In this document: positions 23,101 to 35,110 of the stretch, piece by piece
How positions within the stretch are numbered: position 1 is the stretch's first letter
Layout: each line of letters opens with the position of its first letter
From: Eudromia elegans
Taxonomy: Eukaryota > Chordata > Aves > Tinamiformes > Tinamidae
Length of the DNA stretch: 64,000 nucleotides
Reading direction: 5' to 3'
Assembly: GCA_003342815.1 (NCBI GenBank)
Contig: PTEX01000015.1
Location: forward strand, 4,532,867 to 4,596,866
Notes under the pieces: generated by a model
The model's input: the letters and a program-made list of their open reading frames with translations, nothing else
Database searches by the model: none
What the model was told of the DNA's origin: nothing
Position numbers and translations under genes: made by a program

Positions 23101-26100
23101 CTGCAAATACTTTTCTGAGGGTCTGAATATAGACATTTTATTCTACCTGTGTCTGATATGTTCCTATCACCTTGACAAGAGAATTTGGGCTTGTGCGAAG
23201 GCCTCTTTCCTCTCCTTTCTGAAAGACACAGGATTCTGTCTTCGGTCTCCTAGCACAGGAATGAAGTTCATTGTGTGCGTGATAGATGGTTCTTGTTGTG
23301 AAAAAGGCATGTTGAATTCCTGCCTAACAGGTTCTATCTATGAGTGATATGCCTCATGCACTCAATATGGAATCGTGAGTGTCTGTGACTGTATTTCTTT
23401 TTTTGGCCCAGTCAGCTGCACATACTACAGAAAATAAATTACATCACTCATGAAGAAATTCCTGTATATTATGTCATATCCTCAGATCATGATGAAACCA
23501 ACAGGAAACGAGGTTACCTATCTTAGGATACATACTATCCTAAATATTATGGAGCCTGTAATAAATAAATAAGGTTGTGATTGTTAGATCTGAATAACTG
23601 TCCCTTACCGTTTCTCAGATAAACTTCCATGGTCTGTCTGCATGCTGATCCCTCATCTTCTCACTACTAAGCAAAATACAAATATAATAATTTAGCTTTT
23701 GAATTAAATGAAAAATTAACCATTCAAACCAAGTCATAAGTCTACTGATAGTAGTAATAATTATTATTCATTGAGTTAATTTCCCACTTTCAATATACTT
23801 ACCATCTTTATGATGTTTCACGAACATCAATCACATCTCTAAGTCAAAATCTCATTCAAAAAGAGGGGACTGTATGCTCTGGAGAATTGTGATTTTTTTT
23901 TTCAGGGCTTATAGACCTGCCCTTACTGATAGCATGCCTACTTTAAATGCAAAGAATGCTCTTAATGAGCTGATCTTACTGCTTTCTGAAATGACTTCTG
24001 TAAAATGGACCTAGCCAGGAGGATGCTCTAGCTATCCTACAAAGTATACACAAAGAACATTTAGTTAATAACACACAAAAATGTGAGGAAAAATTTGGGA
24101 ATCCATCCAGTTTTCCAGGAAGCACTGAGGGCCAATGATTCCTCTTTTGTTCTGGATCTCTACTCCAGTTTATGTACTGAATAGCAGAAATCCATTTTTG
24201 TTTTGCAGAACATGGTTTTTGACTGTGGTTTTACTTAATCCTTTAGTTTGAGATAGCCCTTCATAACTCAGCCAGCTGACCTAATCCTACTATTTGTATG
24301 GTTTTTCGGTGTGCTGGGCCTAAAAATCCACTTTGTGGTTATTTCCTCTAATAGTTGTAACTGTTTCCTACTTTGACTGAGGAAGGACAGGGACACCCTT
24401 TGCTTAATTCTCTCCAATGTTTTAATTTTAGGATTGATATCAAGAAATTATTTCTAAGCATAAAAATACGTAACTGATAGAATTAAATCCTTTCTGTAAA
24501 AGGTAGTTTTAGAACCGAGTATACAGACATCTAGGTCTAGGTACACTTAGTCTTTTCGCAGAGAAATGTGCTACTTCCCACATCTTTAAACAGTAATGAA
24601 GAAGACTGTGGTCTTCTTGCTCTCCATCTTAATTGAGGCATACATACTCTCATACAAACAAGCATATCTATCTAAAACATACCTAAAACACTACACTGTT
24701 TTCCTATTCCTTCTCTTAGAACAACATCTTTTATTAGAATTTTTCAAGCATCTCTATTTAGGGGAAACAAAAGTAAAAAAAGATGATGTAGTGATTGTTA
24801 AGAGAAAAGGAAGGGTGCAGGAAAGACCTGGGTGCTATATTGCTGTCACTGCTTTACAGGCAGGTCTGCACATGCCCTATCTGTATACTATCAAATTTTT
24901 CTGGATTTGAGTCAGCTGTGGTCCGGAAGCCATATAGTTGTATTTGCATTAAACCTGAACTAACATGCCCTTCTGTCAGTGTCGTGCTAACACAACATGC
25001 CTTCCAGAGCAGAGCTAGTTTGTATTGTTTGGCCACAATGGGGTGTCAATGGAGTTGTTTTCTGCATCTAATCACAGAAATGTGCCCTGAATCACAGTGA
25101 GTGAATTTTGATACCTTGCAGGCTTTGGAATACGTTGAGAGAATTTGAGCCTGGCTTCCAGAATGCTGATCACCCAACACCCAAGCCCTGGGAAATGAAA
25201 CAGAGAAATCTGGTCAGGCGCCCTCCATCCGCTCAGATTCCTTATAGGAACAGAGCAAATAATGAAGATCTTAACGAAATAAGGTTAATTAATGTTTATA
25301 AACTACACGGAAGTAATCAAATGGATGGTACTGCATGTGTATTGTATTTCTATAATGAAAAATTATTTTTAAATTATCATGATTTCTGTGTACGTATTTC
25401 TGTGTTGTGTTTTTTCTTTTCCTTTTCTCAAGAACAAAGAAAAGAGTGTTTGTTTTCATTGGTATCTGCTGTTTTACTCATTTGAGTTATTTGTAATTCT
25501 GAACAGGATCCAGAATAATAATTTTGCTATCTCCCAGCTGATTATAGTAGAAAGGAGTCTTTTTTTTTGCCTCTAATTGCATATACACACAGTGTATAAA
25601 CAATTCTGTCTACACTCTTCATTTAATTAAAAACACAGTGTGCAAAATATGGATAAACATTCCCCCCAAAGCCAGAAGTATTTACTTTCATGGCCAGAAT
25701 GGGACATAGACTTTGATTCTAAAAGCTACATGTTTTTAAAGTGACAGCTTTTGGCTTCAAACATACAAGTATTGCTGAAACAAAAGAGGTAAACAAAAGC
25801 AAAGGCACAATATTACTGTAACAAACTAATAAAATAGGGAAGATAAATATTTATAGCCTGAGGTGGAGGACTCAGTAGCAGGCTCTACCAGGTGCCCGCC
25901 CTTGCATGAGGCACAAACTGGGAGATGCTGGAACTTAGTCTGCCTCACACCAGTGTGAATAGAGGACACCCATGTATGTTCAGCAAGATTAGCTGTAACG
26001 TAGTATACGGTGCTTTTTGTTCATCAAGCAATATCTGCTAAAAAGCGTAGCCTTCAGGAGGATGCAGATGTTACATTTCCCACCTGTTACATTTCACATT

Positions 26101-29100
26101 TACACTTACTTTTTTATCTAGTCCTAGTGTCTATTTGTTGCAGTTAATGATTTCTCTGTCTCAGATACTATGCAGAATGTGCTTTGTACCCATTTCTGAT
26201 TGGTTCTGCAAAGAATGTTTATGTGAGATTTTACTTTTAAAAGACATCATACCAAACATGTGGTCGTGCACAGAAGAGAAACAACAATTTTCTTCCACCA
26301 CAGTTCATTTTTTCCCTGTCTGAGAACAGTATGTTACAATTATGTGGAGACACTTCACTGACTTCTCCATGATGTCCTTCTCTATAGTTTATCTTCTCTT
26401 TTATTTACTATAGGCATTCACAGGCTTAAAGGTTTGTTTAATATGCAAAGCATTTTGACGTCGGCAATGAAATAATTCATACAAATGTATGTAGCATTTT
26501 AAAGGAATCCAAAAATTAAATATGACCACTACTAAAAGATGTAATGCAGAAGCATAAAATATGTATGAAATTATGTAAATACACTGGAAAAAGTCTTCAA
26601 GCAAAACTTGTCTACCAGTTTTCTGAAGGCTTGCCAAACTTGAAATAAAAGCCACATTGAGCAGAATGTTTAGACATCTGGATACCTTTCCTTTAAATTC
26701 CAGGAAAATATTCTGTATCTAGTTTGAACTACAGCTACCTAAGTCGCTATTTCCACTACAGTCAAAATAGTTATTCTTTGTAATTTCCTGTTTGTCATAT
26801 TACTTCTCTTCAACTAGCTGATCAAAGATACTCTCAATATTTTTGTAACTGTTTTTCCGGCCTAATTTTCTAGTTAGTGTTTTAACAGGCTCAAGATTGC
26901 AAGCCAACTTTTTTCTTTGACCTGTTCAGGCTTTCAATCTTCATACTTTGGACTTCATTCCACTGCTAGTGCTGTACAATTTATTAAAATGAATTGAACA
27001 CTGCAAAAAATATTAACAAAGTTCAGCAGTTCACCAAATTTAATGTTGAAAATTATTTCTGCAGTCATGTACATGTCACAGGAAATTCTTTGAATACTGA
27101 ATCTATCTCAGGCAATTTTAACTAGTAATAAAGCTAGGAAGGAGACCTTATGCCATTATGTGACACTTTTGTTTTTAAGGTTGTTTATACGGATCTGTGG
27201 GAAAAAAAAAAAAAAGAAAGGTTTAATTTAGTTTTGTTATATAACTTTTTTTTATATCAATTTCACTAAAAAAAATCAGACTAAGTTTTGGTTAAAAGTT
27301 ATTTATCTAAATAAAGCACACAAAATGAGTGCAGTATTTTAGTATTGTTACTACATGGATTAGCAAAGTTATTTCAGTTTCTGCACTTCTTACAAATCAG
27401 AAATCACATCTGCTGAAAATCAGTGAAATATAAATAACAGGGGCTTTTTATGGGTTTTTACACATTGCTCTGATGCTTAGCTAAACAAAATGAAACACAA
27501 TTTGAATATTCCATAAGAACTTTTTGTTAATCTGTGTGACATGCAAGAATTTTCCTACTAGAACAGGTTTAATTTCTCAGTGTGAGTCTTTACCTCTAAG
27601 AAGAGAAGAAAAAAAAAATGTTTTACATGGTAATATATCCTCAAAAAGAAGAATTATTCATTGCCAAATTTATTACTTTAAATTCACCTTTCTACACATC
27701 ACTTTGTGAAGTATAAATCAGTATTATATTTACAAAAAAAATTGAATTTTTATTGCAAATTATATAGAAATAAACCATCATCTTTCCCTGAATCATGAGC
27801 ATCTCTGTTCAGAGCTTAATTTTTCAAGATCGTCTCTCTACCAGGCCAACATTTCTCCTATTAAAACATACTTAAAGTGTGCCTACAAGCAAGGTAAATG
27901 TGAATTATGTAATTCAGGTCTATCCTTATGAAAATATACAGTGCTTCTTGGAAACCTAATCCAATGAATGAGCACTTTCCATGTTATTTTGACTTAAGGA
28001 GGAGTTCTTAGGGTACACCTATATTGTGCAAGCAGGGTCTCATTAGAGAGTCCTGAAGAGCACTGCAACAGGTGGACCTTTATTTTATAGCATGGGATGT
28101 GGTGAGGAATTAATTTACAGCTACATTTTCACAGTATGATACCAGGATAATATTCACCAGGGGCCAATTTGCTTGGGTGAAGCACCACAGTAACATGGGC
28201 ATGCTGGTTTTGGTTTTGGTGACTTGCCCTTACCCAGCTTGGGGATAGCAGTACATGCCTCAGCGTGGGCATAATGTTAGATCAATAATGCTATCAAGTG
28301 TTCACATACAGTATGCAAGAAGCACTAGTATTTAACCTGTTATGAAACAGGTTACTTTACATTGAAAACGTAAGAGCAAATCACCCAAAGTATTTCAGGC
28401 AGTGAGATGTACCTTGCGGAGATACACCACTTCTGTTTGCCTCTTATCAACTCACAAACAGGAGAGCTGATATCTTTTATTACACACATTATACTTGCAA
28501 ACATGTTCCGAAAGTTTTTCCATAGCTTAGAAAAAAAGCTTATCAATGCCACTTATAAAGTGTGCACAAATTTTCTTTTTAGGTAGAAAATGTCTATTTA
28601 GAAATGCTTATCAGCTGGTAGAAAAAATAAATCACTGGTGGGTAAGAGAGTTGCCTGATCTGCCAATTAACAAAGAAAATTGGGTCAGATGTAAAGCAAG
28701 TAAATTAATTACCTGAATATGACTAGCTGGCATTTGACAAAATAGCGTGTCACATTGATATGAAGCCCAATCCTGCCAACAAGCCTGAAGGAGCTTAAAA
28801 GAAAAGAAAAAGAATAGAAAATGTAGGGGCAAGCAGAGACAAGTAGAGCAGTAGGGGGAAATATATGTAATAGGACTACTGATTTTCTCCTACAGCTTCC
28901 CTTTAGCACAAAGAAAGAAAAACATATTGTGTGATGGTGATAGATTGACGGTGGCACGAACATATATTACACTTATTAATGAAACATTTAATGCAGTTAA
29001 AGCCATTTCAAGGTTCTTCTAGAAGCATTACCTGAGTCAGATTGCATGTACATGTAGCTTTTTTTAGTCTTGCTTTCTGATTGATGTTGGTTGAAGGGCA

Positions 29101-29914
29101 TTGAGGGTATAGGGTGCACAAGAGGAATGAATTAAAATCTGAAATCTTAATTTGTGTCATTACCATGGAGTTGATTTTGTTACAGTCTCTATTTCTGTCA
29201 GGCTGACCAGGGAAAATGCATGTTCTTATGTCACAAAATACAGTGGGTGCTGAAGGATTCCCTGTATGCCCAGAGGAATTCTTTAAAAATACATATCTAT
29301 TGGAGGATAACCAGTGGATCTCATTCCCACAGAAACAGGGGAAAAGCTTTCCCTTTCACAAAGGAACTGAGGTGTGGGACAAACTGATTTGCTTGAGATC
29401 AGAGTAACAAACATAAGCCCTTTTATTCAAAATATTATTCAAACTGCATCAAAAACTCTGAAAAACACACTTGAGGTACATAGTTGGGGCAGTGGTAGGA
29501 CCACGAAGCTTTGCTCCCAAGGACACTTATTTATTGATGATGGCAGTTCCTTCAAAGCCTGGAGGTATGTGCCGTCTTTCCCAAATGCTGCCCAGCTTGA
29601 AAAGAAGCACAGTTGATCCCTAAGAATTTCCTCCACAAAAATATACTCCAGAGGAAAAGCCAGCAGATAAAGGGAACAAAAGGATTTTGAAGCCCAGAGA
29701 AGCCCAGCTGTTCTTCAGAAGGTGCCTCCTTGCCTGCCTACAGGGCCCTGCAAAGAGCAGCCCCTGCGTCCGGCCAGGCAGTGCCACGAGGCGATCCTGC
29801 CTGCGCAATTGAGCTGACGTTGTGCAACACACACAGCTGGTACAGCTGGTAGAAATGACTATTGTCCATGACTGTGTGCCTGCTGCTGTTGGGAGGAGAG
29901 ATGGCGGCTCTGGG

Positions 29915-29954
29915 TTTTTTTTTTTTTTCTTTTTAAGCTTTTTTTTTTTTTTTT
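29915..29954. repeat. T-rich double homopolymer
   Basis: Two T runs of about 14 bases or more are separated by CTTTTTAAGC. On the minus strand this reads as A-tails, but I see no retroposed gene body beside it. Confidence 0.9.
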
Positions 29955-30344
29955 ATCGTTTTCCATTATGTTTCAGAGATTTGTTCCAGACTAGTAGCCT
30001 ATGGGCTGGGGAGATGAGAATTCAGTCAGATATAGAGCACACAAAAAAGTGTGACAAATTGCAATGACAAGGTTGTGTTAGTAGCTTATGATGTAGTGAA
30101 ATGAAATCCTGAACCAGCGAACACAGACAGTGGTGTGCTATGTGCTATAGGCATCCAAGTTCAGAGGGGAGGAGGGTGCAGCAGGGGTAGGAGCACAGAG
30201 CCAGTAAAATTACCGCTGCCATTACTGCCAGCTTGTAACACACCGCTCATCAACAAATTAAGTCATTTCTCTTGCACCCAATATCAAGGAATAGAGTGAT
30301 GCAGGTGGTATTTAAACATCATGAAATATGTTATTAGACACGCA

Positions 30345-30428
30345 CAGCTGGAAGTAAAGGAATACAATGTTTTGGTCAGAAGCCTTCAAGCTTTCTGTCT
30401 GAAACATTTAACATTTTACTTCCATCTG
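30345..30428. repeat. 84-bp imperfect palindrome (38-bp arms, 8-nt loop)
   Basis: The left arm 30345-30382 and right arm 30391-30428 are complementary over most of their length. The outer blocks pair CAGCTGGAAGTAAA with TTTACTTCCATCTG (13 of 14). The inner blocks pair AATGTTT with AAACATT exactly and CAGAA with TTCTG exactly, separated by a few mismatches and a small bulge. The loop is CCTTCAAG. The stem size fits a microRNA precursor or the folded remnant of a small inverted-repeat transposon. I noticed no other copy in this window and no clear target duplication. The function is unknown. Confidence 0.75.
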
Positions 30429-33400
30429 GATATGTCTCACAGAACTGGCTTGAACAAGTACTTTGGACTGGAACATCCATGAACTTTTAGGAAAACATTA
30501 GAGTTTTTAAAATATTCTGTCTTTACCATCACTCTCATCTCATTTGGCTTTCTGTATGATGATCAAACATGCATTTAACACATTTTTTATGGAGAGGTGG
30601 AGCCAAGTTCCGCATTGGCTCTTAGTCACCAACACTATCCTAGTCCTCATCACCATTCTATCTGAACTGCTTATGTGAGCACCTTCATAGATTTTGCGTT
30701 TGCAACCAGCATGACTGAGGGACACAGTTCCCATTTTATAGATGGATACCAAGACATTCAGGCCTACCCAAAAGTACAGTAACTGATCTAAAAATGGGCC
30801 AACATCCTGCCTCGCCCATACCATTCTTCCTAAATTTCGCTAGTGAAATGAAGTTGCAAAGTTCAAGTATTCTGAATCATTTGCATACTCTGTGCAGAAT
30901 ATGTCAGCAAAAATACAGGCCCCTGGCAATCACTGATTTTTTATGTTTATATATTCTTTGATTCAAGATCTCTTTCTGTGTTAAGTATGGTATGAGCAGA
31001 AGCAACTATGTGAACTTTCTTTGCCATTTGCTGTTTATCTATTCTATCCACTTCTCAGCTCTTCCATACCCTTCAGAAAATGAAATCTTCACATCTTCAT
31101 GATCCAGTCCATCAAAGGATTGAATCATTAGATTTATTGAATTTTAATCTCTTTACTCTTAAAAAAAAAATTCTTTTATTACACTCTAAAGACATAAAGA
31201 CATATAATGCTCAACTTCCTGAGCTTTGTCTCTCTGTGTTTGCTATATCAATGATTAAATGATCGTGCTTAACAGATCAATGTTTCCAATATTTAACACA
31301 TACATTTACTCTTCTTTTCAGAACTACATGGAATAAGGAATAAGTCTTTATCCTTTTACAAACCGGCATAAATGTATAGGTCCGTATAGAAAAGTAAAGC
31401 AAAATAGTCAGGCTTCATATTCTGTCAAAGTATTCTTACTGAATTTCCTCCTAGTTCAGACAATACAGTATTCCTCAAAATTTGATATTAATATTTAACT
31501 TATTTTAGATCTCATCAAATTTTCAGATTTTGGTATGCTGGAGAATTTTCTTATGGATATGCCAATATGAAAATCTGTGGCAAAAATGTTGGCATCTGAA
31601 TAAAGCTTGGTAGTTTGAACCATTTGGCTCCAAGAAGAATGTAGAAGAGTATATTTTCTTGGCAGTCGGGAGGGTGTTGAGTCTCTGGCTTGTAAAGAAC
31701 TCTTATCAGAAAGAATACTGGGACAGGATGTGATTAGCTACATAAGTACATTCCTGGGGAGAAAATATCAGTTGATAGTGTGCTTTTCAATCCAGGAGAG
31801 AAAGGTTCATAGTAATCAAGAATCAATAATTGGAAATTGAAGCTACACATATTCAGATTAGAAATCAGACACAGATTTTAAACAGGAAGAATAATTAACC
31901 AACGAAACAAACTACTGGGAAAAGTGGTAGGTTCTCCATCTGCTCATCTTCACAGATCAAGACCAGCTGCCCTTTTTTGAGAAAAGCATTACTCAAACGC
32001 AAATTAACATACTTAGTACCACAGCAACTGAGTGGAAATATGAGACTAGATGAGCTAAATATTCCTCCTTGTAGGCTGCAAAATCCTTGCTGAAAAAAAA
32101 AGGTGCAATACCTTATCTATCTGAAATAGTAGTATTAACATACATATATTTAAAAAAAGAGCAATCTAGAATTCCAGTAGCAAAAAAGTCTTGTAGTATG
32201 GCCAGTACTTAAGATTTCATTACCAGTAGGCATGATCCTAAAATCAGAGATTGGGAAGGATTGGTTCAGTACATTATATACAGAGCAGAAAAAAACAATA
32301 GTTGACCCTGAAATTAATCCAGAGAAAGTTAAAAGGAGGTTGGATTGCTAATAGGAGTCATAATGGATAGCTAAATAATTGGTATGCATATTGTTTCTCA
32401 GAATTTCGTGTTTGAAATTGCTGGACACTAGTCCAGAGAAAAAATTTCCTCTGTCCATTTGGATGCAAAATCCAGAAAGAGAAGACCTTCATCATCCAAC
32501 TGAATCCAGATCAGGTTTTGGCTAAGGAAAAATAAATGAGTGATACAAAGCTAAATGTTTCCTCGCAGGAGATAGCAGCAGTCTAAGCTAAACTACAGTT
32601 AATATACTCTAAAACAGATAAGGATGCAGAATACCAGGTGATTTACTCCATTTTAGAACAACCCAACAATTTCTGGAGGAAGAGACAGGGGAGTAGAAAT
32701 CCTGAAGAGACTGGTTCTGATGCTGATAATAGTTCTTCTATTGAAATGGCAATGCAGTTTGCTAAACCAGCTGCATGCTGAAAAAAAATCAGAAAATACA
32801 TGCACAAAACCTGTGTTAGCACAATACAATGAAAGCCTTTATGTAACCTACGGAGACTGCTTGAGATAATATTGTAGATGATTAATTATTAGAACAAATT
32901 TTAAACAGGAATTAATTGCTAATAATGTGAAACTTTGTATGAAAATAAAACTATCTTTGTTTCTACCACGTAGGTGAGTAAAAATATTCCCCCATAAATG
33001 AGGTTATAAAAGCACATTGCTGGCATATTGTTGATATAAATTTGAAAAGAGACATTTATATTAGCTGTATTGTAGATAATTTAAATAAGCATTCATATTG
33101 CCTGATTTACAAGCTGAATTTGGATATTTTGTTCAATTTTCCTCCTCTTTGAAGGAAAAATGAGTACAGTTAAGGACATTCTTAGTCTTATTTTAATTTA
33201 AGGTATGTCAATTATTAAACCAGAAACAGTCAGCATTAGGTTGCCCTGGACTTTAATACGTTCTCCCGATGCTCCTGATGATTAGAAACTGTGGAAATCA
33301 GCTACAGCGTGAAAGACTGAAGGAGGCTTTCCATCTAACAGAGTGCCATGTAAGAACAGTCAATTGCCTGGGGACTACCAGGGTGATAGGATAGACTGGG

Positions 33401-34739
33401 TGTATCTCAATGCTGGTCGGTAGTATGAAACATAGTAAGGATGCTATAACTGATGGAGATGCCAAGTTTGATGGACCATACAATTAAATAGGGAGATAAT
33501 GAAGTTGAAAGAGATGAAGGCACTGTAAGAATGTTGGTTTAGTTGGACCTATACTGAATATCAGGAATTTAATTATTTTTGAAGAGGAAGCTTTGTTAAT
33601 AGTTATGTTAGCTGCTTTTCTGAGAACCCTCAAGATGCATTGTAGATATATCACTGTAGTAAGTCTTGCATAAAAGTTGGACATGGTCTAACACAAAACC
33701 CATGTAGCTCTCTGCATTCTGTAAAAAGATGTTCCTCTTTGGAAGAGCAGAGACAAACAAAATTCTCAACAGCATTCTCTTTTAGATTTTATGAGAAGCC
33801 TGGGGAGCGGAGTCACAAGAAAATGAATCTTACCTTTTTATAAGTGGAGATGCCTGGGAAGAAGTGCTAAATACTTTTTTTTTTCTTTTTTTTTTCTTTT
33901 TTTTTTTTTTTTTTTTTTTCAAAAAATATCAAGACCTCATTATTAAGCACTTAGAATTGAGGGCTTTTTGGTATTATGTATGCATTTTTAACCACATCTT
34001 CTACTTCTTTTTCAAAAAAATCTTTGTTTCTTCTAATTTTGCATCTAGCCTTTAGGATCTATTTTTCCTCCTCAAATTTGTACTCTTACTGTATTGTCAT
34101 TTTTACTGTCTTTTTTTGTGTTTTACTACTTTTATGACAGAGGGCCTGATTGACCAGCAGTTTCATTTCTACACCATTATAGAAGCCTAGTCACTTTCTG
34201 CTCTGTGTGAACAAATAGATTCATCCACAAGAAGAAATCCCTAGTTTCCAAGCATTAATCAGTGCCTGCATACAATCTAATTTGCTTCAGCCATCCTCAC
34301 AGCTGAGCATATAAAATAGTTAACTTTAAAGCAAATTTCACTGATCAGACAGTCTAGGTTTTCTTATGTACAATGTAGGGAATAAGGGAATCTATTATGA
34401 ATATAATTTAGCTCATAATGTAGGTAGTCTAAATGTTTACCGTTACTGTGCTACACCTAACTGGTAAAACACTGAATAAAAACAGCTCAGTATATATTTT
34501 TCATAAAGATGGACTCTAAAGGACTCTTTTTCACTCGCCTGTGCAGTACATTAGGTATTCAGTAATGAAAATCTGAAATGGATCCTATAAGCATGCATCT
34601 AACATAAAAGAATACATACTGCCCGAGAGGCTTGGATGCATAGAGAATGCATGTTTCTAGAATGTGATCAAATCTTCAAAAACTGGCCTATAGAGAGAGA
34701 CAGGGTGCTTCTTGTTCCTCCCACTATAACCCCTAAAAT
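30429..34739. other. Gene-free AT-rich DNA
   Basis: No exon or RNA gene is supported. The minus-strand frame at 30540-30824 has no recognisable domain. Short A runs occur near 31161-31170, 32092-32101 and 32783-32789. Confidence 0.55.
33875..33919. repeat. 45-bp oligo-T tract
   Basis: T runs with two C interruptions, followed by CAAAAAA. It is among the longest homopolymer-type tracts in the window. Confidence 0.93.
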
Positions 34740-35110
34740 TCGACAGTAGCAAAGCCATAAGGTCCTTGTGTCCTACTCCCAGGCCTCTCAGTACTTCTTC
34801 TCCCAGCCTTTAAGTCTCCATATGTTGGCATACAACTTGAGAGAGGAAGGCAGTAATGGGAAGCAGGCTGTGGGACAAAGGCAAGGTTATGGCAGCAGGC
34901 TGCAGCTGGGGAGATCTCGGAATGAGAGAGTTCCCAGTAACAGCACCGCAGCACCACCTCGCAAGGCTCTGCTATCAGGACCACGCGTGCCAGATGCAAC
35001 TGGCTGGCTGGCTGTCAGCTGTGCCTGGCTTGTGGCCACCATGCCGCACTGGGAATGCCTCAGTTGTCAGAGGTGTACAGCACGAGCCCTGACAGATCAG
35101 CTACTCCTGC
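34740..35110. other. GC-rich patch in AT-rich surroundings
   Basis: This stretch is visibly richer in G and C than its surroundings, with blocks such as CAGCAGGCTGCAGCTGGGGA and a GGCTGGCTGGCTG run near 35002-35014. It is covered by an open frame on the plus strand (34768-35208) and others overlapping it on both strands. None has a domain I recognise, and I see no convincing splice sites. It could be an unidentified repeat, a regulatory element or an old exon. Confidence 0.4.

Larger units (their letters stand above)
18419..30344. other. Gene-free AT-rich DNA with homopolymers
   Basis: About 12 kb with no supportable exon, RNA gene or recognisable transposon. It includes a G10 run near 19673-19682, T runs near 20339-20358, A runs near 20750-20762, 21843-21856 and 27202-27214, and a T-rich double tract at 29915-29954. 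A short GC-richer patch lies at about 29700-29830 without a convincing frame. Confidence 0.55.

Noticed and set aside
25108..25485. 125-codon plus-strand frame as an exon
   Set aside because: There is no recognisable domain, and the second half dissolves into low-complexity hydrophobic sequence.
29915..29954. T runs as the reversed A-tail of a retroposed gene
   Set aside because: No intron-less gene body or target duplication can be seen next to the tract.
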